Positions 22,670-34,790 of a stretch of DNA of 64,000 nucleotides are shown piece by piece; position 1 is the stretch's first letter; each line of letters starts with the position of its first letter. This DNA comes from Coriaria nepalensis (Eukaryota > Streptophyta > Magnoliopsida > Cucurbitales > Coriariaceae): the NCBI GenBank assembly GCA_027186245.1, contig CP114482.1, positions 3,725,001 to 3,789,000 of the forward strand. Direction: 5' to 3'. Made by a program: the position numbers and the translations under genes. Below the pieces are notes generated by a model. It had not been told where the DNA came from and ran no database searches. It worked only from the letters and a program-made list of their open reading frames with translations.

Positions 22670-23540
22670 AAATACAGGATAATATTCTCCCCCGCCCCCC
22701 ATTGAGACTTTATATTATATGCTGTATGCAATATTACTATCTAATTATATGTTGCAAGCTCTTATTCTCTACTTTTGACACAAGTCTTCTTCCATTATTA
22801 AAAATAATAAATATTAAAAAAAAATATTTAATATCCCATCAAGAATTGTTGAATTAGTAACGAATAATATACTAAAATAAAGCAAGCATTTTTCTGACAA
22901 TATAGAGGAAGAACGTTTTTTTGTTTTTGTCAGAAGAATATGTTCTAATTGAGTGTTCAACTCCACGAAGCAATGCCATTTGTCAAATTATTGTTTGGAG
23001 AGTAGAAAATGGAAATGATTTTTAACTTGGACCCACTTTATTAGTTTAAAATAAAATCTTTATATGTTTTTTTTCTCTTATTAATTTAAAATATATATAA
23101 TTTTATCTCTATTATATATAAAATATAATTTATTTAAGTTTTTTGTTTTAAATTTTGAATTCAAGATTTGAAATGAATCTTTTTTAGAGTTTTGTATTTT
23201 GAATATGTGACTAATTATTTAAGATTTAATGTGATATATAATGAATAATATAATATATAAAATTTATAAATTAATGTTTATAAGTGTTATGAAATTTAAA
23301 TGTATAATCATAAAGTATGGTAGTATACACAAAAATTCTTCTAAACTATAAAATATAAACAAATTGAAATGCAATATATTTTTTTTAATCTAAGTATTTT
23401 AAAACTAATCGACCTGGCATGGGACCAAATTATTGGTCCACCGAAGCTTTAGCGGGTCCCACATGTTAATCGGACGTCATCTGATTCCTTCAACCTCATG
23501 CTTCATGTAAATGGCAGTCAGGAAAAAAAACAAAAAGGGA
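22670..23540. other. AT-rich intergenic DNA upstream of the DGK gene
   Basis: No gene or recognisable element. It includes a C-rich spot at 22688-22700 (CTCCCCCGCCCCCC) and strongly AT-rich DNA to about 23400. Confidence 0.6.
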
Positions 23541-23541
23541 A

Positions 23542-23638
23542 CACGTGGACCAATAAGATATCATTTTGAATAGATTTTTTTAAAACAAATTTTAATTCTG
23601 AAATTAGTGTTGCTGAGTTGGCCCAATCCCTATTTAAA
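23542..23638 (+). promoter_or_regulatory. Probable DGK promoter: G-box, CCAAT box and TATA-like element
   Basis: CACGTG (23542-23547) is followed almost directly by CCAAT (23550-23554), then GCCCAAT (23621-23627) and TATTTAAA (23631-23638). The last lies about 355 bp before the start codon and could position transcription about 30 bp downstream. G-boxes are bound by bZIP/bHLH factors in light and stress responses. The regulatory role is inferred from motif type and position only. Confidence 0.45.
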
Positions 23639-23779
23639 CAGAACAAACCGCTTGGATATTTTAGTAATTACCTAGGTCGAAAGGCACATTTCTGTCAAAT
23701 AAAACTGCCGGGCTTTCTCTTACTCCTGTTTTTGTAACTGTCAAATACATATCTCCGGCCAGCCGGTAACGCTTATCTT

Positions 23780-23991
23780 CGTCGTCGTCGTCCTTCTTCT
23801 TCTCTTTGTTTTTTTTCCTCTCTCTCTCTCTCTCTCTGAAAACCTAGTTCTACAGTTTCAGAAGATTTCACTTATTACGATTTTACACGTTATGGTGTAG
23901 GGAATCTCTCCATTTTCATTACGAACTTTGAACATTTCGATTTTCGTTTTTTTCTTTTTTGGAGTAATTATAAGAAAGAAAGGGAGGGGAA
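23780..23991 (+). promoter_or_regulatory. Pyrimidine-rich 5' leader of the DGK gene
   Basis: CGT trinucleotides (23780-23791), CTT repeats and a (CT)10 run (23818-23837) precede the start codon, as is common for plant 5' untranslated regions. The context before the ATG is purine-rich (GGGGAAATGG). An upstream ATG at 23892 (ATGGTGTAG) gives only a two-codon frame. Confidence 0.55.
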
Positions 23992-26900
23992 ATGGACGCT
24001 CCACCACCAATGGAAAATGTGGACGATTCACCTCGGATTTCGGCTCGATCGTCAATGGTTGATTCGCTCATGGGATGTCGCTTGTCAGCGACGAGGATTG
24101 ACAAGGACGAGTTGAGGAAGAAGCTGATTATGCCTCAGTACCTTCGGTTCGCCATGCGTGATAGCATCCGGTTCAAGGATCCTATGGCTGGTGAGAGCCG
24201 TCTTCCTTCTGCGTGCAGCTTCACTGCTGATATTGACGATAAGGTCCAGATACCGGAAGCACCTATGGTCGTCTTCATTAACCCTCGTAGTGGGGGAAGA
24301 AGCGGCCCTGCTCTCAAGGAGAGACTCAAGGTTTTGATCAGTGATGAACAGGTTAGTAAAGGAATATCAGGTTTTTTCTTATTTCTTCGAGTCTGTGTAG
24401 TGTGTGCATAAGCTTTTGTGTGGTTTTTGTGCTTTTTGGATGAGATTATGGCCATGATTTCTGTTTACTTGGAGTTTTAATTGTTCGTGAATTTAGTGAT
24501 CAGTACAAACTGTCGAAGAGTTTGCTTAATAAGTAGAAGCGTTGATCTCTGTTAGTGAATTTTTGCAAAACATGTTTGTTTTCTTGCTAAGAAGGCAAAT
24601 AAAATATTGATGCAATGATTTCTTTTGGCTTGTTGAGTATTGGATAGGTGAATTCAAAGCTTACTCCATGAAGTTTTGGGAATGTTAGTCTTTTTCTCTC
24701 CCATTAGTGTGACTGTTGGTCCCTTTTATAGATAATGCATTGGTAATGCAGGTATTTGATATATCAGATGTGAAGCCTCATGAATTTGTCCGATATGGAT
24801 TGCGTTGCCTAGAGTTGTTGGCTGATCTTGGTGATGCTAGTGCTAAAGAGTGCCGTGAAAGGATGAGGGTTATGGTATGTTCAAAGTGAACCTTTAGCTG
24901 CAGTTACTATACAGAAATGAAGGATTATGTTGGGATTATAATGAATATCACTTGAATGATTGTGAAGGTTGCTGGTGGTGATGGTACTGTGGGATGGGTT
25001 CTAGGATGTGTTGGTGAACTTAATAAACAGAATCGACCGCCTGTTCCTCCTGTAGGAATTGTTCCTCTTGGCACTGGCAATGACCTAGCGAGGAGTTTTG
25101 GTTGGGTATGTTTTCCTTTTGTTCGAACTTTGATTATGATGAGAGTTTTCTTGTCCCTTGAGCCTTGTGATTGAATGCTCTTTTCAGGGTGGTTCATTTC
25201 CTTTTGGCTGGAAATCAGCCATCAAAAGGTCCTTAGACAGAGCTACCACAGGTCAAATTGGATGTTTAGATAGGTGGGGGCCTTTTTCTAATACGTCGGT
25301 GCCTTTATTTTGTTTTTCAATTAATCTTTCTCTCTCTTGCTAGCTCTCTGTTAATTTGTAATGATTATGATGTTCCAGCTGGCATCTTTTGCTGTCAATG
25401 CCAGGGGATAAAGATGTGGAGCCTCCACATGCCATTAGACCTGCGAAAGAATGTACCCTTGATGAGGTTTGTGGTAGTAGCTACCTGCATCCTACTGCTT
25501 TAGCTAGCTAACTGGTCTTTAGGCAATTATGAATTGAACTCATTTGCAATTTCAAATATTGTTAAGATTTCTGTAATTCCAACATGTGTTTTCATTTTAC
25601 ACTAGCTACAGCCTGTCTTAGTTGCAAAATGCATATACAAATTGTGTTAAGGAAATTAGACTTTGTTAATCATGTGATACAATTTGGATTTTCAGTGGTT
25701 GAGACTTTCTTGTTGCTGCAGGGCGGAAAAATTGAGGGGGTGTTGCCAGAGAAATCGACCTTCTATGAAGGAGTATTTTATAATTACTTCAGCATAGGTA
25801 TATTGAGTTGATAGATCAACACTATTTAATTTTATGCAGACATGGAAGGGATGGTAATTGCTTTATGTATATCCATAGCTCAAAGAAGTAACCTCATTGA
25901 CAGATTTTGGACTTAAAATCTTAATGCACGACCCTTTTACCTTCAATTTAACAAAAGAAGCCCATGGCGTGCCAAAGTTATATAGACAGCATTCCATCCA
26001 GTAGAAAAGTTATATAGTACTTCAAAGAAGGTGTTTGGCATTCTATGCACTTGCTATGGATTATGTTACCATATTTTAGTACACTTAAATTAGCATCCTG
26101 CGCTTTTGGTATTCTTTTTTGGTTGTGTTTATGGTTTCATTGCTAAGTAACCAACTTTACATGTCTTCAGTTAAAGAAGAGAGATAAATATCAGACCATA
26201 TCCAGTTATCCCTTGCTTTGTAACTTTCCAGAGTAATTCTATACATGAAAAGTTGTGATGTGACCATGGTAGCATTTTCAGTTTGATGATTGTTGATTTT
26301 GATAACATTTTAAGCTGTGTTTGTTTTTTCGTGCAGGGATGGATGCCCAAATTGCATATGGTTTCCACCATTTACGTAATGAAAAACCTTACCTTGCTCA
26401 GGGTCCAATTTCAAATAAGGTTGGTTTGATATCTTTTCACTCTTGAGTATGATATCTATGTTAAGGATTCCCAAAAGATATTTCAAATGGGATGTAGTCC
26501 ACTGCTTCTTTCTTTTCTCTTGGGATGTGGGGTTGGGGGGAGGAAATGGTTGGCATGGGCCCGAAAACATTCCTACATGGACGCTTTCAAAGAAAACATG
26601 ATACTTCTAAATGGAGAGAAGAAATTGGATAGTCTTACCTTCCCTTCCTATCAAGAAACAAATGGTCAGTCTGGTAGTATTATCGTAATTTCGTACAAAT
26701 TGATTGATCAACGTTACAAAAGCTATGTACGTTTTCGTTATTAGTTAGTCTTGGCCGTAGATCTCTACACATGGTCCTGGTTTGTGGAAGATTATAAGGT
26801 ATTCCATGGCAAATGCAAATTAGGGCAAAATTGAACAGATATATTTACACATTCGAAATTTGAATAGTAGCTATTGTATAAATCTTCCAATATTGTAACT

Positions 26901-28534
26901 GATCCATCGCTTGTTACAGCTGATCTACTCTGGTTATGGTTGTACTCAAGGTTGGTTCTTCACACCTTGCTCTAGTGATCCAAATTTAAGGTTAGTTTTT
27001 TTTTTTCTTTTGGGAACTGAGATCTAGTGTTACTTCTGATGATTTCTGCACTACTAATTTCATACTACCGATCTTTTTTTTTATTATCTTATTTTCAAAT
27101 AGTATTATCTTGATGCCTATAATTCTTATTTCCGTACCAAGTTTGTATAAAGTGAAAAATAAGTGTAGTGATGCTTATCTGTATTTGATTAACCCCCATT
27201 GAGGTGATCTTGATTGACCTCGTTGGGAAATTTAAGCATATAAAGACAATTTCTATCTACTAAAATTGCAAAAATATTGGCTCACATTACCTATCCGACA
27301 AACTTGTTTGTCTTTATCCATCTGTATGTAATATGTCTGTACATGTTATATAATTATATATCTCCATTGGTGTATGTTCTTCCAAAGGCTGTGATCAAAT
27401 CTCGTTTACCAGATTCCATACATTGCTAGTTTTTTTTTTCGTTAATTGTAAAATGTTACCTTGTACTAAGAGCCATATTTGGTTGCAGGGGCCTCAACAA
27501 CATTCTGAGGATGAATATCAAAAGGGTCAATTCCTCACGATGGGAGGAGATTCCAGTCCCTTCAAAGTACATACCAGTGACTTTTTTTTCCTTGGCCTGT
27601 TCTAACATATACTTTAAAATCTCTATGCAGGTCATTCAGTTACTGTTTTCTGACTTTATTTTAAGCATATGCATGTTTTTATTAACTTCATAAAATTTCC
27701 ATTCAGTTCTTGCTTTCATAGTGTTTACTCCTTTCCGCATATGCTCCATGATCAGGGAAGACATGATTATTAGGGGATGTCATAGTCTCAGTGGAATTCT
27801 GAGGATTCTTTTTTATTTTTATTTTTCCCTTGGTCTCAATAGTTTAAGTTATATTTCTGCAGTGTAAGGTCAATAGTTGCTTTGAATCTCAATAACTATG
27901 GAAGTGGAAGACATCCATGGGGCCATCTGAAGCAAGAATATTTGGAAAAGGTATCTTACTTTTTTTGTCACTTATCCCCCAGTTTCATCTTATACTTTCT
28001 TTACAAGTAGCCCATACAAACTAGCCCAGACAAGAAACACAAAATTAGGATGCACTATTCTAACTTAGGTATATTATTATCTCCAAGCATTGAAAAGATG
28101 ATGACAATTTCCAAGTTTTATTTATTTTTTTTCCAATATTTTTAAACAGAGAGGGTTTGTTGAGGCCCATGCTGATGATGGTCTCCTAGAAATTTTCGGC
28201 CTAAAGCATGGATGGCATGCATCATTTGTAATGGCTGAACTCGTCAGTGCTAAACACATTGCCCAGGTATAATTTGCACTTATTATTTGATTCAAGTGTT
28301 GCTTCTCTATTTTGAAGTAGAATAAGTGAAAACTTCTCTGGGTTTTTAAATGCAACTCTTGAATTTATTAAGGTTGCGGCAATTCAGTTTGAAATCCTTG
28401 GTGGAGAGTGGCAAGATGCGTATCTTCAGATGGATGGAGAGCCGTGGAAACAACCGAGGAACGAGGAGTTTTCGACGGTTATTGAAATCAAAAGGGTGCC
28501 TTTCCAATCTCTTATGATAAAGGGAGAGGAGTAA
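23992..28534 (+). CDS. DGK: Diacylglycerol kinase, plant cluster II type, twelve exons
   Basis: Exons 23992-24351, 24752-24874, 24968-25105, 25188-25273, 25379-25466, 25722-25797, 26337-26419, 26920-26990, 27489-27566, 27863-27950, 28150-28266 and 28373-28534 join in frame to 489 codons plus TAA, all introns GT-AG. The enzyme phosphorylates diacylglycerol with ATP to give phosphatidic acid, a lipid signal in growth and stress responses. The catalytic domain begins [10 protein letters not shown] (93-102), with the ATP-site [11 protein letters not shown] (164-174) and [20 protein letters not shown] around the exon 3-4 junction. The accessory domain starts near [20 protein letters not shown] (280-299) and runs to [10 protein letters not shown] at the C-terminus. 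There are no C1 zinc fingers or N-terminal membrane helix. Length, domain set and C-terminus match the small plant class that includes Arabidopsis DGK3, DGK4 and DGK7; which one is orthologous cannot be told. No disabling change is seen. Confidence 0.95.
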
Positions 28535-28536
28535 GT
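28531..28536 (+). other. Consensus splice donor overlapping the DGK stop codon
   Basis: GTAAGT at 28531-28536 is an ideal 5' splice site, and its TAA is the stop codon (28532-28534). If the site is used, the stop is removed and the frame continues (phase 2) into a downstream exon. If it is ignored, the protein ends GEE. In tomato, alternative splicing at the end of a related DGK gene is known to yield a form with a calmodulin-binding tail. Here any such exon would lie beyond the satellite array. Confidence 0.5.
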
Positions 28537-28620
28537 ATATTAATCCTCTCTTTCTCTAGGGTCAGTTATCCTATCCTAGATTGTTTCTTTGTTGTATAAA
28601 AGTGTTTGTCATTATTATTA

Positions 28621-28626
<6 letters not shown>

Positions 28627-28651
<25 letters not shown>
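28627..28651. repeat. (TA)n microsatellite at the array border
   Basis: About 12 TA units separate the DGK 3' flank from the first satellite monomer, which begins directly at TTTTAAGGTAAAAC. Confidence 0.92.
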
Positions 28652-28835
28652 TTTAAGGTAAAACAAATGAACACCTGTCCAGCAAACGATATTAGAATGT
28701 TGTGCACAAAACTCCTGTTTGAAGTGCAAAAACAGAATTTCTTCGAATCACCATCATATGGCTTATTGGCTTGGGGTGACTCATTGACATGATTTTAAGG
28801 TGAAACCAAGGCACACGTTTCCCCCAAAGGTCATT

Positions 28836-31800
28836 AGCATGTTGTGCACGAAACTCGTGTATAAGGTGCAAAAGTAGAATTCGCTCTAATCACAATCATA
28901 ATATGTATTGGCTTGAGGTGACTCGTTAAAATGATTTTAAGGTAAAACAAATGCACACATGTCCAGCAAACGACATTAGAATGTTGTGCACAAAACTCGT
29001 GTTTGAAGGCCAAAAACAGAATTTGTTTGAATCACCATCATATGACTTATTGGCTTGGGGTAACTCATTGACAAGATTTTTAAGGTGAAACCAAGGCACA
29101 CGTTTCCCCCAAAGGTCATTAGCATGTTGTGCACGAAACTCGTGTATAAAATGCAAAAGTAGAATTCGCTCTAATCACAATCATAAGATGTATTGGCTTG
29201 AGGTGACTCATTAAAATGATTTTAAGGTAAAACAAATGCACACATGTCCAGCAAACGACATTAGAATGTTGTGCAAAAAACTCCTGGTTGAAGTGCAAAA
29301 ACAGAATTTCTTCGACCATCATGTGGCATATTGGCTTGGGGTGACTCAATGACATGATTTTAAGGTGAAACCAAGGCACACGTTTCCCCTAAAGGTCATT
29401 AGCTTGTAGTGCACGAAACTCGTGTATAAAGTGCAAAAGTAGAATTCGCTCTAATCACAATCATAATATGTATTGGCTTGAGGTGACTCGTTAAAATGAT
29501 TTTAAGGTAAAATAAATGCACACATGTCCAGCAAACGACATTAGAATGTTGTGCACAAAACTCGTGTTTGAAGTGCAAAAACAGAATTTGTTCGAATCAC
29601 CATCATATGACTTATTGGCTTGGGGTGACTCATTGACATGATTCCAAGGTGAAACAAAGGCACACGTTTCCCCCAAAGGTCATTCGCATGTTGTGCACGA
29701 AACTAGTTTATAAAGTGCAAAAGTAGAATTCGCTCTAATTACAATCATAATATGTTTTGGCTTGAGAGGTTACTCGTTAAAATGATTTTAATGTAAAACA
29801 AATGCACACATGTCCAGCAAACGACATTAGAATGTTGTGCACAAAACTCGTGTTTGAAGTCCAAAAACAGAATTTGTTCGAATCACCATCATATGACTTA
29901 TTGGCTTGGGGTAACTCATTGACAAGATTTTAAGGTGAAACTAAGGCACACGTTTCCCCCAAAGGTCATTAGCATGTTGTGCACGAAACTCGTGTATAAA
30001 GTGCAAAAGTAGAATTCGCTCTAATCACAATCATAATATGTATTGGCTTGAGGTGACTTGTTAAAATGATTTTAAGGTAAAACAAATGCACACATGTCCA
30101 GCAAACGACATTAGAATATTGTGCTCAAAACTCGTGTTTGAAGTCCAAAAACAGAATTTGTTTGAATCACCATCATATGACTTATTGGCTTGGGGTAACT
30201 CATTGACAAGATTTTTAAGGTGAAACCAAGGCACACGTTTCCCCCAAAGGTTATTAGCATGTTGTGCACGAAACTCGTGTATAAAGTACAAAAGTAGAAT
30301 TCGCTCTAATCACAATCATAATATGTATCGGCTTGAGGTGACTCGTTAAAATGATTTTAAGGAAAAATAAATGCACACATGTCCATCAAACGACATTAGA
30401 ATGTTGTGCACAAAACTCCTGGTTGAAGTGCAAAAACAGAATTTCTTCGAATCACCATCATATGGTATATTGGCTTGGGGTGACTCAATGACATGATTTT
30501 AAGGTGAAACCGAGGCACACGTTTCCCCTAAAGGTCATTAGCATGTTGTGCACGAAACTCGTGTATAAAGTGCAAAAGTAGAATTCCCTCTAATCACAAT
30601 CATAATATGTATTGGCTTGAGGTGACTCGTTAAAATGATTTTAAGATAAAATAAATGCGCACATGTCCAGCAAACGACATTAGAATGTTGTGCACAAAAC
30701 TCGTGTTTGAAGTGCAAAAACAGAATTTGTTCGAATCACCATCATATGACTTATTGGCTTGGGGTGACTCATTGACATGATTCCAAGGTGAAACAAAGGC
30801 ACACGTGTCCCCCAAAGGTCATTCGCATGTTGTGCACGAAACTAGTTTATAAAGTGCAAAAGTAGAATTCGCTCTAATTACAATCATAAATATGTTTTGG
30901 CTTGAGAGGTTACTCGTTAAAATGATTTTAATGTAAAACAAATGCACACATGTCCAGCAAACGACATTAGAATGTTGTGCACAAAACTCGTGTTTGAAGT
31001 CCAAAAATAGAATTTGTTCGAATCACCATCGTATGACTTATTGGCTTGGGGTAACTCATTGACAAGATTTTAAGGTGAAACCAAGGCACACGTTTCCCCC
31101 AAAGGTCATTAGCATGTTGTGCACAAAACTCGTGTATAAAGTACAAAAGTAGGATTCGCTCTAATCACAATCATAATATGTATTGGCTTGAGGTGACTTG
31201 TTAAAATGATTTTAAGGTAAAACAAATGCACACATGTCCAGCAAACGACATTAGAATGTTGTGCACAAAACTCGTGTTTGAAGTCCAAAAACAGAATTTG
31301 TTTGAATCACCATCATATGACTTATTGGCTTGGGGTAACTCATTGACAAGATTTTTAAGGTGAAACCAAGGCACACGTTTCCCCCAAAGGTCATTAGCAT
31401 GTTGTGCACGAAACTCGTGTATAAAGTGCAAAAGTAGAATTCGTTCTAATCACAATTATAAGATGTATTGGCTTGAGGTGACTCATTAAAACGATTTTAA
31501 GATAAAACAAATGCACACATGTCCAGCAAACGACATTAGAATGTTGTGCACAAAACTCGTGTTTGAAGTCCAAAAACAGAATTTGTTCGAATCACCATCA
31601 TATGACTTATTGGCTTCGGGTAACTCATTGACAAGATTTTAAGGAGAAACCAAGGCACACTAGCATGTTGTGCATGAAACTCGTGTATAGGGTGCCAAAG
31701 TAGAATTCGCTCTAATCACAATCATAATATGTATTGGCTTGAGGTGACTCGTTAAAATGATTTTAAGGTAAAACAAATGCACACATGTCCAGCAAACGAC

Positions 31801-32278
31801 ATTAGAAAGTTGTGCACAAAACTCGTGTTTGAAGTCAAAAAACAGAATTTGTTCGAATCACAATCATATGACTTATTGGCTTGGGGTGACTCATTGACAT
31901 GATTCCAAGGTGAAACAAAGGCACGCATTTGCCCCAAAGGTCATTCGCATGTTGTGCACGAAACTAGTTTATAAAGTGCAAAAGTAGAATTCGCTCTAAT
32001 CACAATCATAATATGTATTGGCTTGAGGTGACTTGTTAAAATGATTTTAAGGTAAAACAAATGCACACATGTCCAGCAAACGACATTAGAATATTGTGCA
32101 CAAAACTCGTGTTTGAAGTCCAAAAACAGAATTTGTTTGAATCACCATCATATGACTTATTGCCTTGGGGTAACTCATTGACAAGATTTCTAAGGTGAAA
32201 CCAAGGCACACGTTTCCCCCAAAGGTCATTAGCATGTTGTGCACGAAACTCGTGTATAAAGTGCAAAAGTAGAATTCG
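28836..32278 (+). repeat. Segmental duplication within the satellite, copy 1 (partner 39928-43369)
   Basis: This 3.44-kb block recurs at an offset of 11,092 bp, falling to 11,091 after a one-base difference (an extra A near 30889). Private variants are shared, such as CCTAAAGGTCATTAGCTTGTAG (29388 and 40480 areas) and a 25-bp deletion giving AAGGCACACTAGCATG (31652 and 42743). Confidence 0.9.
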
Positions 32279-33420
32279 CCCTAATCACAATCATAAAATG
32301 CATCGGCCTGAGGTGACTCATTAAAATTATTTTAAGGTAAAACAAATAAACACCTGTCCAGCAAACGACATTCGAATGTTGTGCACAAAACTCCTGTTTG
32401 AAGTGCAAAAACAGAATTTCTTCGAATCACCATCATATGGCTTATTGGCTTGGGGTGACTCATTGACATGATTTTAAGGTGAAACCAAGGCACACGTTTC
32501 CCCCAAAGGTCATTAGCATGTTGTGCACGAAACTCGTGTATAAGGTGCAAAAGTAGAATTCGCGCTAATCACAATCATAAAATGTATCGGCCTGAGGTGA
32601 CTCATTAAAATTATTTTATGGTAATAAAACAAATGAACACCTGTCCAGCAAACGACATTCGAATGTTGTGCACAAAACTCCTGTTTGAAGTGCAAAAACA
32701 GAATTTCTTCGAATCACCATCATATGGCTTATTGGCTTGGGGTGACTCATTGACATGATTTTAAGGTGAAACCAAGGCACACGTTTCCCCCAAAGGTCAT
32801 TAGCATGTTGTGCACGAAACTCGTGTATAAGGTGCAAAAGTAGAATTCGCTCTAATCACAATCATAATATGTATTGGCTTGAGGTGACTCGTTAAAATGA
32901 TTTTAAGGTAAAACAAATGCACACATGTCCAGCAAACGACATTAGAATGTTGTGCACAAAACTCGTGTTTGAAGGCCAAAAACAGAATTTGTTTGAATCA
33001 CCATCATATGACTTATTGGCTTGGGGTAACTCATTGACAAGATTTTTAGGGTGAAACCAAGGCACACGTTTCCCCCAAAGGTCATTAGCATGTTGTGCAC
33101 GAAACTCGTGTATAAAATGCAAAAGTAGAATTCGCTCTAATCACAATCATAAGATGTATTGGCTTGAGGTGACTCATTAAAATGATTTTAAGGTAAAACA
33201 AATGCACACATGTCCAGCAAACGACATTAGAATGTTGTGCAAAAAACTCCTGGTTGAAGTGCAAAAACAGAATTTCTTCGAATCACCATCATATGGCATA
33301 TTGGCTTGGGGTGACTCAATGACATGATTTTAAGGTGAAACCAAGGCACACGTTTCCCCCAAAGGTCATTAGCTTGTTGTGCACGAAACTCGTATATAAA
33401 GTGCAAAAGTAGAATTCGCT

Positions 33421-34790
33421 CTAATCACAATCATAATATGTATTGGCTTGAGGTGACTCGTTAAAATGATTTTAAGGTAAAATAAATGCACACATGTCCA
33501 GCAAACGACATTAGAATGTTGTGCACAAAACTCGTGTTTGAAGTGCAAAAACAGAATTTGTTCGAATCACCATCATATGACTTATTGGCTTGGGGTGACT
33601 CATTGACATGATTCCAAGGTGAAACACAGGCACACGTTTCCCCCAAAGGTCATTCGCATGTTGTGCACGAAACTAGTTTATAAAGTGCAAAAGTAGAATT
33701 CACTCTAATTACAATCATAATATGTTTTGGCTTGAGAGGTTACTCGTTAAAATGATATTAGTGTAAAACAAATGCACACATGTCCAGCAAACGACATTAG
33801 AATGTTGTGCACAAAACTCGTGTTTGAAGTCCAAAAACAGAATTTGTTCGAATCACCATCATATGACTTATTGGCTTGGGGTGAATCATTGACATGATTC
33901 CAAGGTGAAACCAAGGCACACGTTTCCCCCAAAGGTCATTAGCATGTTGTGCACGAAACTCGTGTATAAAATGCAAAAGTAGAATTCGCTCTAATCACAA
34001 TCATAAAATGTATTGGCTTGAGGTGACTCATTAAAATGATTTTAAGGTAAAACAAATGCACACATGTCCAGCAAACGACATTAGAATGTTGTGCAAAAAA
34101 CTCCTGGTTGAAGTGCAAAAACAGAATTTCTTCGACCATCATATGGCATATTGGCTTGGGGTGAGTCAATGACATGATTTTAAGGTGAAACCAAGGCACA
34201 CGTTTCCCCCAAAGGTCATTAGCTTGTTGTGCACGAAACTCGTGTATAAAGTGCAAAAGTAGAATTCGCTCTAATCACAATCATAATATGTATCGGCTTG
34301 AGGTGACTCGTTAAAATGATTTTAAGGTAAAACAAATGCACACATGTCCAGCAAACGACATTAGAATGTTGTGCACAAAACTCGTGTTTGAAGTCCAAAA
34401 ACAGAATTTGTTCGAATCACCATCATATGACTTATTGGCCTGGGGTGACTCATTGACATGATTCCATGGTGAAACAAAGGCACACGTGTCCCCCAAAGGT
34501 CATTCGCATGTTGTGCACGAAACTAGTTTATAAAGTGCAAAAGTAGAATTCGCTCTAATTACAATCATAATATGTTTTGGCTTGAGAGGTTACTCGTTAA
34601 AAGGATTTTAATGTAAAACAAATGCACACATGTCCAGCAAACGACATTAGAATGTTGTGCACAAAACTCGTGTTTGAAGTCCAAAAACAGAATTTGTTTG
34701 AATCACCATCGTATGACTTATTGGCTTGGGGTAACTCATTGACAAGATTTTAAGGTGAAACCAAGGCACACGTTTCCCCCAAAGGTCATT
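33421..34790 (+). repeat. Segmental duplication within the satellite, copy 1 (partner 38559-39927)
   Basis: About 1.37 kb recurs at an offset of 5,138 bp (5,137 after one deletion, where CCAGCAAACG reads CCAAGAACG at about 38920). Differences are scattered single bases. Confidence 0.85.

Noticed and set aside
24135..25197. Minus-strand open frames opposite DGK exons 1 to 3
   Set aside because: They are antisense shadows of strongly conserved kinase exons.
28373..28534. DGK as a 3'-truncated pseudogene cut by the satellite
   Set aside because: The last exon ends in [10 protein letters not shown] plus TAA, the normal C-terminal wording and length of this class. All twelve exons join in frame, so the coding sequence is complete.
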